Below are positions 43,701-53,005 of a stretch of 64,000 nt of DNA, piece by piece. The notes below the pieces were generated by a model. The model did not search any database, was not told the origin of the DNA, and saw only the letters and a list, made by a program, of their open reading frames with translations. The translations under genes were made by a program, and so were the position numbers. Position 1 is the first letter of the stretch. The number at the start of each line of letters is the position of its first letter. This stretch comes from an uncultured Myxococcales bacterium (GTDB taxonomy: Bacteria > Myxococcota_A > UBA9042): NCBI GenBank assembly GCA_903929795.1, contig CAIYWC010000208.1, positions 52,599 to 116,598 on the forward strand, given 5' to 3'.

Positions 43701-44743
43701 GCCCGCCGCCCCTCGCCATCCGAACCCTGGACATGGCGCCCGAGAACCCGCCGCTCGCCCAGCTGAACGCGCTCGCGGCGGACTTGCCCGCGCTGCTCGG
43801 TCCGCAGGCCGCCGCGGTGCCGCAACGCCTGTGGAGCGCGGCGCTGTATGGACCCGCCCGCGCGTTTTTGGCCGAGCCGGGCAAGGGATTTCGCGCCAAC
43901 CTGGTGCACATGGGCTGGGATCTCGCGGGCGGCCAGCCGGGCGCGTGCCCGCCGACGCTGGCGGTCGTTCTGGAGTGGCTGCACGGCGGCTCGCTGATCG
44001 TCGACGACATCGAGGATGGCGCGCTGACCCGCCGCGGCCGGCCCGCGCTGCACGTCAGCCACGGCGTGCCACTGGCGCTGAACACGGGAAATTTTCTGTA
44101 TTTTGCCGCGCAATTGCAGATTCAGCAGTTGGCAATTCCTGCGGAAATTCGCGGGGAATTGCAAGCGGACATCGTGCACGCGCTTGTGCGCTGCCACCAC
44201 GGTCAGGCGCTGGATCTGGCGGCGCACGTCGAGTCGCTGGGCCAAGCCGAGGTGGCGGCGGTGGTGCGGGCGACGACGGCGCTGAAAACCGGGGCGCTGA
44301 CGGCGCTGGCGGCGACGCTGGGCGCGCGGGCGACGGGCGCGGCGGCGACCCGGGTGGCGGCGATCGCGGCGTTTGGCGCGGACCTGGGCGTGGGCCTGCA
44401 GATGCTGGACGACCTGAGCTCCGTGGTGGCGGCGAAGCGGCGCGACAAGGCGCTGGAGGACCTGCGCGGCGGGCATCCGACCTGGGCGTGGGCTTGGCTG
44501 GCTGAGGATGTCGACCCGTTCACGTTCAGCCGGTTGCAGACCGCACTGCGTCACGTGATGGCTGGCGGGCCGGCGGAGCCGCTGCTGGCGGAGCTGCATG
44601 AGCGCGTGGGCCACGTCGGCCGCGTGCGTGTGGCGGCACATTTGGACGGCGCGTTGGCGCGGCTGCGCGTGCAGCTGGGCCCAGACGCGCAAACGGACGC
44701 GGTCCAGGTTGAGCTGGATCGCTTGAGGAGCAGCTATGTCTAG
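43697..44743 (+). CDS. crtE: Geranylgeranyl diphosphate synthase-type polyprenyl synthetase
   Basis: A 348-residue trans-prenyltransferase. The first Asp-rich motif lies in LIVDDIEDGALTRRGRPALH and the second in LQMLDDLSSV; both are as expected for chain elongation by condensation with isopentenyl diphosphate. It makes the C20 precursor that CrtB joins head to head. It starts inside the crtY stop (ATGA) and ends overlapping crtI by eight bases. Part of the gene (about 44088-44165) is strikingly A/T-rich for this sequence, in a conserved helix region. The product length is inferred from the cluster. Confidence 0.92.
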   Translation: MSPPPLAIRTLDMAPENPPLAQLNALAADLPALLGPQAAAVPQRLWSAALYGPARAFLAEPGKGFRANLVHMGWDLAGGQPGACPPTLAVVLEWLHGGSLIVDDIEDGALTRRGRPALHVSHGVPLALNTGNFLYFAAQLQIQQLAIPAEIRGELQADIVHALVRCHHGQALDLAAHVESLGQAEVAAVVRATTALKTGALTALAATLGARATGAAATRVAAIAAFGADLGVGLQMLDDLSSVVAAKRRDKALEDLRGGHPTWAWAWLAEDVDPFTFSRLQTALRHVMAGGPAEPLLAELHERVGHVGRVRVAAHLDGALARLRVQLGPDAQTDAVQVELDRLRSSYV

Positions 44744-46313
44744 CCCCGTGCGCGGCGCGATCATCGGTTCGGGCTTTGGCGGCATTGCCGCGGCCATTCG
44801 CCTGCAGGCCGCAGGCGTCCAAACGACGCTCTTTGAGGCGCTTGACCAGCCGGGCGGCCGCGCGCGCGTCTTTCGCGACAAAGGCTTCACGTTCGACGCC
44901 GGCCCGACGGTCATCACGGCGCCGGAGAGTCTGGAAGAGCTGTTCGGACTCGTAGGCCGTAAGCTCGCGGAAGAAGTGGAACTTTTGCCCGTGACGCCGT
45001 ATTACCGGCTGGTCTGGGACGACGGCGACCAGTTCGACTACGACGGCGACAGCGCGTCCATGATCGCGCAAATCCGCGCGCGCAATCCGGATGACGTGGC
45101 GGGCTACGAAGAATTCGTGGCGTATTCCAAAGCGGTCTTCGAGGCGGGCTACACCCAGTTGGCCGGCAAGCCGTTCCTGAATTTCATGGACATGGTCAAG
45201 GTCGCGCCGCAGCTGGCGAAATTGCGCGCGGACCGTTCGGTTTATGCGACCGTCGCGGGCTTTGTCGAAAACGACCACGTCCGCCAGGCGCTGTCGTTCC
45301 ACTCGCTGCTGGTCGGCGGAAATCCTTATGAAACCAGCGCGATCTACACGCTGATTCACTACCTGGAGCGCCATTGGGGCGTCTCGTTTCCGCGCGGCGG
45401 CACCGGCGCGCTGATCCAAGGGCTGTTGCGGCTGTACGCGTCGCTGGGCGGCGAGCTGCGCCTGTCGTCGCCGGTCGCGCGAATCCGCGTCCAGCAGTTG
45501 GGCGATCGCACGGTCCACCGCGTGGATTCGGCGACGGCGCAGGGCGAGCTGTTCGACTTCGTGGTCTCCAACGCGGACGTCCACCACACGTACAAAGCGC
45601 TGTACCGCGACCACCGCAAAGCGCAAAAGCGTGCGAAAAAACTGGAGAAAATGGCGTGGTCGATGGGCCTTTTCGTGCTGTACTTCGGCACGGACATCGC
45701 GTACCGCGACCAGGTGGCGCATCACACGGTCCTGTTCGGGCCGCGCTACAAGGAGCTGCTGAACGAGATCTTCCATGGCCATGAATTGCCTGAAGATTTC
45801 AGCCTGTACCTCCACGCGCCGACGCACACGGACCCGTCGATCGCGCCGGCGGGCTGCGGTGCGTTTTACGTGCTCTCGCCGGTGCCGCACCTGGGCAACG
45901 CGCCGATCGACTGGCAGACCGTGGGGCCGCAGTACGCCGACAAGCTGCTGGCGCACCTGGAGCAGCACCTGCCGGATCTGCGCCAGCACGTGGTGACCAA
46001 AAGCTGGCTGACGCCCGAGGATTTCCGCGACGACTTGAACGCGTTCCAAGGCGCAGCGTTCTCCGTGGCGCCGACGCTCACGCAAAGCGCATGGTTCCGG
46101 CCGCACAACCGCGATCAGGACATCCCGGGGCTGTACATCGTTGGCGCGGGGACGCACCCGGGCGCGGGCGTGCCGGGCGTAATCAGCTCGGCCAAGGCGA
46201 CGGTGGAGGTCATCGCTGCGGATTTTGGCCTGCCGCTGGCCGATCCCGAGGTCGTGGCGGCGATGCAGCGGCGGCGCGCGATCGACGCGCAACCGTCGCG
46301 CAAGGTGGCGTAA
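44736..46313 (+). CDS. crtI: Phytoene desaturase (CrtI type)
   Basis: A 525-residue FAD-dependent desaturase-isomerase that turns phytoene into lycopene in several steps. The dinucleotide-binding motif is IIGSGFGGIAAAI at the N-terminus, the block GGRARVFRDKGFTFDAGPTV follows, and the C-terminal signature is GLYIVGAGTHPGAGVPG. It is translationally coupled to crtE by an eight-base overlap and to crtB, whose ATG directly follows its TAA stop. The length and motifs are typical; the degree of desaturation is not readable, but lycopene is required by the downstream genes. Confidence 0.95.
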   Translation: MSSPVRGAIIGSGFGGIAAAIRLQAAGVQTTLFEALDQPGGRARVFRDKGFTFDAGPTVITAPESLEELFGLVGRKLAEEVELLPVTPYYRLVWDDGDQFDYDGDSASMIAQIRARNPDDVAGYEEFVAYSKAVFEAGYTQLAGKPFLNFMDMVKVAPQLAKLRADRSVYATVAGFVENDHVRQALSFHSLLVGGNPYETSAIYTLIHYLERHWGVSFPRGGTGALIQGLLRLYASLGGELRLSSPVARIRVQQLGDRTVHRVDSATAQGELFDFVVSNADVHHTYKALYRDHRKAQKRAKKLEKMAWSMGLFVLYFGTDIAYRDQVAHHTVLFGPRYKELLNEIFHGHELPEDFSLYLHAPTHTDPSIAPAGCGAFYVLSPVPHLGNAPIDWQTVGPQYADKLLAHLEQHLPDLRQHVVTKSWLTPEDFRDDLNAFQGAAFSVAPTLTQSAWFRPHNRDQDIPGLYIVGAGTHPGAGVPGVISSAKATVEVIAADFGLPLADPEVVAAMQRRRAIDAQPSRKVA

Positions 46314-47219
46314 ATGCAGGCCCATGCGCTCGCGATGGCGAGCATCGACCAGCATTCCAAGTCGTTTGCGCTTGCCAGCCGACTGCTCCCTCTGCGCGTG
46401 CGGCAGGACGCCGTCGTCCTCTACGCCTGGTGCCGCTATGCCGACGACGCGGTCGATGAGGCGCCCTCGCCCGAGGTCGCCGGGCTGGCGCTCACGCGGC
46501 TGGAACACGAGCTGGCGGCGGTGTACGCGGGCGCGCCGCAGACCGAGCCGCTGCTCGCGGCGCTGCAGGAACTGCTGACGCGGCGCCAGGTGCCGCGCCT
46601 GTACCCGCAGGAGCTGCTGGCCGGGATGCGCATGGACGTCGAGGGCGTGCGCTACGGCGAATTCGCGACGCTGGAGCTGTACTGCTGGCGCGTGGCGGGC
46701 GTCGTCGGCGCGATGATGTGCCACGTGATGGGCGTCAACGATGATCGGGCGCTGCGGCAAGCGGCGGATCTCGGCGCGGCGATGCAGCTGACCAACATTT
46801 GCCGCGACGTCGCCGAGGACTGGCAGCGCGGGCGCGTGTACCTGCCGGCGGACCTGTTGGCGCGCCACAGTCTGGCGCTGGCGGAGCCGCCACACGACGT
46901 CGCACCCGCGGTGGCGGAGCTGCTGGCGCTGGCGGAACGGCGGTATCAGGCGGGCGACCGCGGGCTGGGCGCGCTTCCGTGGCGCTGCGCGCTGGCGATC
47001 GCGGTGGCGAGCGCGGTGTACCGCGACATCGGCCGGGTACTGGCAGCGCAGGGTTTTGACCCGTTTGCCGGGCGGGCCCACACGACGCTGCCGCGCAAGC
47101 TGTGGCTGGTGCTGCGCACGGCGGTGAGCCAGCTCGTGCAGGTGCCGGCCCGCGCGCGGCGGACCGCGCAGGCGCACGTGCCGCAGACGCTGCTGAGCGG
47201 CCCGGCCCAGGAGGCGTAG
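46314..47219 (+). CDS. crtB: Phytoene synthase
   Basis: A 301-residue enzyme that condenses two geranylgeranyl diphosphates to phytoene. The two metal-binding Asp-rich sites are in YADDAVDEAP (near residue 40) and NICRDVAEDW (near residue 162), and the flanking GMRMDVEGVRYGEF is typical. Its ATG directly follows the crtI stop and it ends three bases before crtD. It is the committed step of the pathway and completes the chain CrtE to CrtB to CrtI in this cluster. Confidence 0.95.
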   Translation: MQAHALAMASIDQHSKSFALASRLLPLRVRQDAVVLYAWCRYADDAVDEAPSPEVAGLALTRLEHELAAVYAGAPQTEPLLAALQELLTRRQVPRLYPQELLAGMRMDVEGVRYGEFATLELYCWRVAGVVGAMMCHVMGVNDDRALRQAADLGAAMQLTNICRDVAEDWQRGRVYLPADLLARHSLALAEPPHDVAPAVAELLALAERRYQAGDRGLGALPWRCALAIAVASAVYRDIGRVLAAQGFDPFAGRAHTTLPRKLWLVLRTAVSQLVQVPARARRTAQAHVPQTLLSGPAQEA

Positions 47220-47222
47220 GCG

Positions 47223-48761
47223 ATGGCGACAGCGGGCAAACCGACGGCAGTGGTCATTGGCGCGGGCATGGGCGGCCTGGTCGGCGCGGTCGCGCTGGCG
47301 AGCGCAGGGTGGCAAGTGCAGTTGCTGGACGGAGCGCCGGCGGTCGGCGGCAAAATGCGCCAGATCGCCGTTGGCCACGGGCTGGTCGACGCTGGACCGA
47401 CGGTGCTGACGCTGCGCGACGTGCTGGACGGCGTCTTCGCCCGCGCCGGCACCCAGCTGGAGCGCCATGTCACGCTCGAGCCGATGTCCGTGCTGGCGCG
47501 TCACGCCTGGCCGGACGGCGCGACGCTGGACCTTCACGCGGACGTGGAGCGCTCAGCCGCGGCGATCGCGGCGCTGGCCGGCGCTGGCGAGGCCGAAGGC
47601 TTTCGGCGCTTTTTGGGCCACGCGCGCAGGATTTGGCAGACGGTTGAAGGACCGTTCGTGCGGGCGCAGCGGCCCACCGCCGCGGGCATCCTGCGCGAAC
47701 ACGGCCTGCGCGCGCTGCCGATGCTGGCGCGGATCGACAGCCACCGCACGCTGTGGCAGGCGCTGGGGCAGTTCTTTCGCGATCCGCGGCTGGTGCAGCT
47801 TTTTGGCCGGTATGCGACGTACACGGGCTGTTCGCCATTCCTGGCGCCAGCGACTCTGGGCCTGATCGCCTGGGTCGAGAGCGCGGGCGTCTGGCGTGTG
47901 CGCGGCGGCATGCATCAGTTGGCGGTGGCGCTGGGCGAGGTGCTGGTCGGTCTGGGCGGGCAAGTCCGGCTGCAGACGCCGGTGGCGGAGATCGCGATCC
48001 GCAACGGCCGGGCGACGGGTGTCCTGCTGCAGTCGGGCGAGCGGCTGGCGGCAGATTGCGTGCTGTTCGCCGGCGACGCCTCGGCGTTGGGTACGGGCCT
48101 GCTGGGCGAAGGTGCCCGCCAGGCTGTGGCGCCGACGCCGGTGGCCAAACGCAGCCTGTCGGCAGTGACCTGGTGCATGGAGGCGGAGACGTCTGGCTTT
48201 GCGCTCGTGCACCACAACGTCTTTTTCGGCGCGGATTCCCAGCGCGAATTCCAGGCGATTCTGGACGACGGCCGCCTGCCGACGGATCCCACGGTGTACG
48301 TCTGCGCGCAGGATCGGGACGACGCTGCGTCCGCGACAGGCCCGGAGCGCCTGCTCGTGCTGGTCAATGCGCCCGCGCGGGCCGATGTCCAGCCGCTGGA
48401 TGCCGGCGCGCTGGACCGCTGCACGGAGGCGACGTTTGCGCAGCTGTCCAGGCTTGGCCTGCGGATCGCGCCGACCGCGCCGCCGGTCCGCACGGTGCCA
48501 GAGACATTTGCGCGGCTGTTCCCCGCGTCGGGTGGCGCCTTGTATGGCGCGGCAAACCACAGCTGGAATGCCACGTTAGCGCGACCCTCCGCCCGCACGC
48601 GCGTCGCGGGGCTTTACCTGGCCGGCGGCACTGCGCACCCCGGCGCGGGCGTGCCGATGGCCGCGCTGAGCGGTCAACTCGCCGCCGATGCCATCCGCGC
48701 CGATCACGCGCCCCGCGGCGCCGGTGCGCGGCTTTCCGCAGCTTGGGAGGTTGCGCCATGA
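47223..48761 (+). CDS. crtD: Carotenoid 3,4-desaturase (CrtD type)
   Basis: A 512-residue FAD-dependent desaturase related to CrtI but distinct, with VVIGAGMGGLVGAVALASAG at the N-terminus, VGGKMRQIAVGHGLVDAGPT after it and GLYLAGGTAHPGAGVPM near the end. The CrtD branch introduces a 3,4 double bond next to a 1-hydroxylated psi end, and the gene cluster contains crtC, which makes that substrate. It overlaps crtZ as ATGA. A second phytoene-type desaturase is the alternative, but CrtI is already present and the pairing with crtC favours CrtD. Confidence 0.85.
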   Translation: MATAGKPTAVVIGAGMGGLVGAVALASAGWQVQLLDGAPAVGGKMRQIAVGHGLVDAGPTVLTLRDVLDGVFARAGTQLERHVTLEPMSVLARHAWPDGATLDLHADVERSAAAIAALAGAGEAEGFRRFLGHARRIWQTVEGPFVRAQRPTAAGILREHGLRALPMLARIDSHRTLWQALGQFFRDPRLVQLFGRYATYTGCSPFLAPATLGLIAWVESAGVWRVRGGMHQLAVALGEVLVGLGGQVRLQTPVAEIAIRNGRATGVLLQSGERLAADCVLFAGDASALGTGLLGEGARQAVAPTPVAKRSLSAVTWCMEAETSGFALVHHNVFFGADSQREFQAILDDGRLPTDPTVYVCAQDRDDAASATGPERLLVLVNAPARADVQPLDAGALDRCTEATFAQLSRLGLRIAPTAPPVRTVPETFARLFPASGGALYGAANHSWNATLARPSARTRVAGLYLAGGTAHPGAGVPMAALSGQLAADAIRADHAPRGAGARLSAAWEVAP

Positions 48762-49255
48762 CCGGCGATCCGCTGTTTTGGCTGGTATTTCTCGCCGTCG
48801 CGGTCGCGATGGAGTTCTGGGCCATGCTGTTGCACGGCCAGCTGTGGCATGGCCGCTGGTGGCCGGCGCACCGCTCGCATCACGTGCCGCACACCGGCTG
48901 GCTTGAGGTCAACGATGTGTTTGCGCTGCTGCACGCCGGCATCGCGGTCGCGCTTATCGTCGGCGGGTTGGAGCGGCGGCTCGGTGGGCTTTCGGCCATG
49001 GCCGTCGCGGTGGGCTGCGGCATGACGCTGTTTGGCCTGGCCTATTTCGTCGTCCACGACGGGCTGATCCACGGCCGCCTGCCGGTTGCGTTCCTGGTTC
49101 GCGCGCCGTGGCTGCGGCGGGTGCGCAACGCCCATCAGGTGCACCATCGCCGCAATGCCGCGCCGTACGGGCTGTTTCTCGGCCCGTGGGAGCTGCGCCG
49201 GAGCATGGCGCAAACCGAAAATGCTAAACGAAACCGCCGTACACATCCGCGCTGA
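48758..49255 (+). CDS. crtZ: Beta-carotene 3-hydroxylase
   Basis: A 165-residue integral membrane non-haem di-iron hydroxylase of the fatty-acid-hydroxylase family. The His clusters are HGQLWHGRWWPAHRSHH (residues about 26-42), HDGLIH and HQVHH, and two to three hydrophobic segments are visible (LFWLVFLAVAVAMEFWAMLL and others). It adds the 3-hydroxyl to a beta ring, as in zeaxanthin. Its ATG overlaps the crtD stop. In this cluster its substrate is probably the single beta ring made by CrtY. Confidence 0.93.
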   Translation: MTGDPLFWLVFLAVAVAMEFWAMLLHGQLWHGRWWPAHRSHHVPHTGWLEVNDVFALLHAGIAVALIVGGLERRLGGLSAMAVAVGCGMTLFGLAYFVVHDGLIHGRLPVAFLVRAPWLRRVRNAHQVHHRRNAAPYGLFLGPWELRRSMAQTENAKRNRRTHPR

Positions 49256-49350
49256 CCCAAGCCGGCTTCAACCCCACCCGATTCCCAATCAGCAGGCCTG
49301 GCCGCATCGAGTCGCCGCGGCGCACATCCAACCGACGCGGAGCCACGCCC

Positions 49351-50460
49351 ATGATCGCACTCACCGACGCCAACCAGCCGCCCGCCCGCCGTGACTGGCA
49401 GCGTCCCGGCGGCTTTTGCTGGTGGTACGCGGAGGCGAGCGACGGCGACGGCAACGCAATCGTGCTCATCTGGGCGTTTGGCTTGCCGTTCTTGCCAGGA
49501 CATACGGCTGCGATCCGCCGCGGGAACGGCGCGCTGCCGACGGACAAGCCAGCGCTCAACGTCGTCGTCTACCGCGCCGGACAGCCGGTGTTTTACGTGC
49601 TGCGGGAACTGCGCGAGGCGTTCTGGGACGGCGCGGGGCGCTGGCAGTTTGGCGACACGCACATCGAGAGTGTCCTGGCCGACGGCAAGCTCGCCCTGCG
49701 CGTGGAGCTGAACGTGCCGGTGGCGGGCGAAGAGGCGCCGCTCACCGGTTCGCTGGTGCTGACCGGGCGCGTCGCGCAGACCGCGGGGCTCGAGCTGGGC
49801 TTTGGCCCGAGCCCGCACCTGTGGACGCCGCAAGTCGGGCCGTCGTTTGCCAGCGCCGCGCTGCAGTGCGGCGATTTTCGCTGGCGGCTGGCGGGCCGCG
49901 GCTACCACGATCGCAACGCGAGCCCCGTGCCGTTGCATGAGCTCGGTATCGCGACCTGGCTGTGGGCGCGCGCGGCGCTGCCGGACCGCGATCGCATCGT
50001 CTATGCGCTGTGGCCGGCGGAGCGCGCGCCGCCGCAGCTCAACGGGCTGGACGTCTTTGCCGACGGCCGCGCAGTGGCGGTGCATGACCTGGCGCTCGTG
50101 GCGGACGGCGCCGCGACGACCCGATACGGCATGCCGGACTGGCGAAGCTTGGCGATCGCGCACGCGGGCGCGCCCTGGCTGACGGTCCAGCTCGGCCGCT
50201 GCGTGGACGACGGCCCGTTCTACCGGCGCTTTTTGCCCAAGGCGGCCTCGCCCGAAGGCGCGATCGAGGCGGCGAGCGCCGAAATCATCGTGCCGGACCG
50301 CATCGACCTGCCCCAGCACCGGCCGTTCGTGCGCATGCGCGTCTCCGGGCCCGACGCGCGGGCGAGCGCGTGGCTGCCGTTGTTCGAGGGCGCGCGGGAC
50401 AACCGGCTGCAGCGGCTCTGGCGGCGGTGGCTCGGCCGGCCGGACGCTGCGCGCGCTTGA
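49351..50460 (+). CDS. crtC: Carotenoid 1,2-hydratase (CrtC family)
   Basis: A 369-residue enzyme of the hydroxyneurosporene synthase family that adds water to the 1,2 double bond at an open psi end, giving a 1-hydroxy carotenoid. Family blocks are the N-terminal CWWYAEASDGDGNAIVLIW and the central GYHDRNASPVPL. It follows crtZ after 95 bases, the only real gap in the cluster, but is on the same strand. Together with CrtD it modifies the acyclic end. CruF, which catalyses the same step in other bacteria, is a membrane protein and does not resemble this one. Confidence 0.92.
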   Translation: MIALTDANQPPARRDWQRPGGFCWWYAEASDGDGNAIVLIWAFGLPFLPGHTAAIRRGNGALPTDKPALNVVVYRAGQPVFYVLRELREAFWDGAGRWQFGDTHIESVLADGKLALRVELNVPVAGEEAPLTGSLVLTGRVAQTAGLELGFGPSPHLWTPQVGPSFASAALQCGDFRWRLAGRGYHDRNASPVPLHELGIATWLWARAALPDRDRIVYALWPAERAPPQLNGLDVFADGRAVAVHDLALVADGAATTRYGMPDWRSLAIAHAGAPWLTVQLGRCVDDGPFYRRFLPKAASPEGAIEAASAEIIVPDRIDLPQHRPFVRMRVSGPDARASAWLPLFEGARDNRLQRLWRRWLGRPDAARA

Positions 50461-50520
50461 GCGGCGGTTGGACGCGCAGATCGGATGCGAATCCCAGGAC
50501 TTGCGCTCGCGCAACCGCGT

Positions 50521-51216
50521 TCAGGCCCAGCCCTCCGCCGCCAGCGCGTCGTGCAGCTCGTCGGGGTGGTGGCGACAACGCAGCTCCAGGTGGCTCGACT
50601 CGGCATGCGCCGCGCTGTAAGGCACCGCGTCGGCCATGCGGTTGCGCTCGTGCAACTCATGCAACAACACGAAACCACGCTCTTTTTCCAAGATCGCGTC
50701 GTCGATCCACACCTCGCCGGTCGGCACGAATTCGTAGACGTGGTCATGGCCGCCTGCGGTGAAATCGATGTCAAACACGCTGCGCACAAACCGCCCGTTG
50801 ACGATCCACACGCTGACGCCGTTCTCCAGCTTCTTCCACAGGCGCTCGTGTGCGGCGTTCGCGTCTGGCAGCTGCTGGCCGTGATGCGTCGCCTTCGCAA
50901 CGTCGCCCGCGCGCCGCCGCGCCTTGCGCTCGGCCTCGTCCGCCAGCACGATGGCGCGCTCGTACGGCATTCCTGCGGCCATCAGCTGGTGTTCCAGTTT
51001 CAGGTGCACGACGAAAAATGCCCGCTCGTCGTGCTCGGCTTCGTCATCGATCCAGAATTCGTCCGTCGGGATATAAGGGCAGCGGAAATGCTGGCCAAAA
51101 TTGGTGAATTCTTCGTCCAGGTGCCCGCGGACATAGCCGCCATCCACAATCCAAACGTGGATGGCGCCGCAGGGCTCGACCTCTCGTAAATACGGATTTT
51201 TCAATGTATTTTCCAT
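50521..51216 (-). CDS. Unknown protein made of two tandem copies of one domain
   Basis: A 231-residue cytoplasmic protein with an internal duplication. Copy 1 (about residues 18-100) and copy 2 (about 132-215) share the framework VWIV-D/N-G-x-Y/F-VR, then FT, a PT-x-E-x-WIDD block, ER-x-F and an H-x-L segment. Copy 2 carries LLHELHERNRM and copy 1 the altered VVHLKLEHQLM, so the His/Glu pattern that may form a metal or catalytic site is kept only in copy 2. It ends with RCRHHPDELHDALAAEGWA. I do not recognise a named family. Its ATG directly follows the phosphoglucomutase stop with no gap, so it is translationally coupled. Function unknown. Confidence 0.8.
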   Translation of the reverse strand: MENTLKNPYLREVEPCGAIHVWIVDGGYVRGHLDEEFTNFGQHFRCPYIPTDEFWIDDEAEHDERAFFVVHLKLEHQLMAAGMPYERAIVLADEAERKARRRAGDVAKATHHGQQLPDANAAHERLWKKLENGVSVWIVNGRFVRSVFDIDFTAGGHDHVYEFVPTGEVWIDDAILEKERGFVLLHELHERNRMADAVPYSAAHAESSHLELRCRHHPDELHDALAAEGWA

Positions 51217-52869
51217 TCAAGTCGCGCCAAGTGCGGCGTCGACGATGCCGTGCGCTTCGCCCACGATGTCCTGCAGGTGCGCTGCCCCGAGAAAGCTCTC
51301 GGCGTAAATCTTGTAGATCTCCTCGGTTCCGGACGGCCGCGCGGCAAACCAACCGTTGGCCGCCGTCACTTTGATGCCGCCAATCGACGCGCCATTGCCC
51401 GGCGCCCGATCCAGGATGGCGACAATCGGCTCGCCGGCCAAGCGGGTGGCGCCAATCGCCGACGGCGTCAGGTGGGCGAGCCGGCGCCTTTGCAGCGCGT
51501 TCGCCGGCGCGTCAATGCGCGTCGCCGCCGGGTCGCCCAGTTCGCGCGCCAGATCGCGATACAGCTCGGCCGGATTGTGCCCCGTGCGCGCGGTCATTTC
51601 CGCCGCTAGTAGCGCCGCCGCGATGCCGTCCTTGTCGGTCGTCCACACGCTGCCGTCCATGCGGCTGAAGCTGGCGCCCGCGCTCTCCTCGCCGCCAAAG
51701 CCCAACGCGCCGCTGTGCAGGCCGTCGACGAACCACTTGAAACCGACCGGCACTTCGCAGAGCTCTCGACCCAGGCACGTCGCCACGCGGTCGATAAGTC
51801 CTGTGCTGACAATGGTTTTGCCGATCGCGGCCTGCGGGCTCCAGCCCGGCCGGTGGCCAAACAGGTAGGCGATCAGCGCGACCAGGTAGTGATTCGCCGG
51901 CAGCAAGCCCGCGCCGGGCGTCACGATGCCGTGGCGGTCGTGGTCGGTGTCGCAGGCAAACGCGATGTCGAAGTCGTCTTTCACCGCGATCAGCCGCTGC
52001 ATCGCGAACGCCGACGAGGGATCCATGCGGATGCGGCCGTCCCAATCCAGCGTCATGAAGCGAAAGGTCGGGTCGACGGCTTCGCTGACCACCGTGAGGT
52101 CGATGCGGTAGCGTTCCGCGATCCGCGCCCAATAGTGCACGCCCGCGCCGCCCAGCGGATCCACGCCGATGCGCAGCCCGGCGGGGCGGATGGCGGCAAA
52201 ATCCACGACCGCGCCGAGATCTGCGACGTAGGCCGACAGAAAATCGTGCTCCCGCGTGGTCGGCGCCTGCAGCGCGCGCGCCAGGGGAATGCGCCGGACG
52301 TCCGCCAGACCCGCTTCCAGCAGTGAATTCGCGGTCTTTTCAATCCAGCCCGTGATGCCGCTGTCCGCCGGCCCGCCGTTGGGCGGGTTGTACTTGAAGC
52401 CGCCGTCCTCAGGCGGATTGTGGGACGGCGTCACCACGATCCCGTCCGCCAGCTGCGCCGTACGTCCGCGGTTGTGCACAAGGATTGCGTGCGAAACCGC
52501 TGGAGTTGGTGTGAATTCGCCGTCTTGGGAAATTCGGACCTCCACGTCGTTGGCAGCCAGCACCTCCAGCGCGGTCTCAAACGCCGGCTGCGACAGCGCG
52601 TGCGTGTCGATGCCAATGAACAGCGGCCCGTCGATGTGCTGCCCGCGCCGGTACTGGCAAATCGCCTGGGTGATCGCCAGGACGTGGCGCTCATTGAAGC
52701 TGGCCGTCAACGACGATCCGCGGTGCCCGGAGGTGCCAAAGGCGACGCGCTGGGCGGGCACGGCCGGATCGGGTTGAATCGCCGTGTACGCCGCCAAAAG
52801 CCGCGCCACATCGAGCACTTGCGCGGCACCGACCGGCTGCCCCGCGCGCGGATCCGGGGGCAGGCTCAT
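51217..52869 (-). CDS. pgm: Alpha-D-phosphohexomutase, phosphoglucomutase type
   Basis: A 550-residue enzyme that interconverts glucose-1-phosphate and glucose-6-phosphate. The four functional loops are all present: VVTPSHNPPEDGG with the phosphorylated Ser, the Mg2+ loop CDTDHDRHG, the sugar loop GEESAG and the phosphate loop RPSGTEEIYKI. The N-terminal FGTSGHRGSSLTASFNERHV is typical of the bacterial phosphoglucomutase branch (about 547 residues). ATG 52869 is chosen for that length. It links glycogen, trehalose and cell-wall sugar metabolism, and shares a transcript with the duplicated-domain protein behind it. Confidence 0.95.
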   Translation of the reverse strand: MSLPPDPRAGQPVGAAQVLDVARLLAAYTAIQPDPAVPAQRVAFGTSGHRGSSLTASFNERHVLAITQAICQYRRGQHIDGPLFIGIDTHALSQPAFETALEVLAANDVEVRISQDGEFTPTPAVSHAILVHNRGRTAQLADGIVVTPSHNPPEDGGFKYNPPNGGPADSGITGWIEKTANSLLEAGLADVRRIPLARALQAPTTREHDFLSAYVADLGAVVDFAAIRPAGLRIGVDPLGGAGVHYWARIAERYRIDLTVVSEAVDPTFRFMTLDWDGRIRMDPSSAFAMQRLIAVKDDFDIAFACDTDHDRHGIVTPGAGLLPANHYLVALIAYLFGHRPGWSPQAAIGKTIVSTGLIDRVATCLGRELCEVPVGFKWFVDGLHSGALGFGGEESAGASFSRMDGSVWTTDKDGIAAALLAAEMTARTGHNPAELYRDLARELGDPAATRIDAPANALQRRRLAHLTPSAIGATRLAGEPIVAILDRAPGNGASIGGIKVTAANGWFAARPSGTEEIYKIYAESFLGAAHLQDIVGEAHGIVDAALGAT

Positions 52870-53005
52870 GGGCGCACGTGGCAAAAAATGCGGTCGGCCA
52901 TCGCGTCCATCCTCGTCAGCGCCACACTGCTACCGCGGCGCCTGTTGGAGGATAATCCACTGCGCCAGCGATGTGTGTGGAAAGCGTCACGGGCGCTCAC
53001 CCGCG

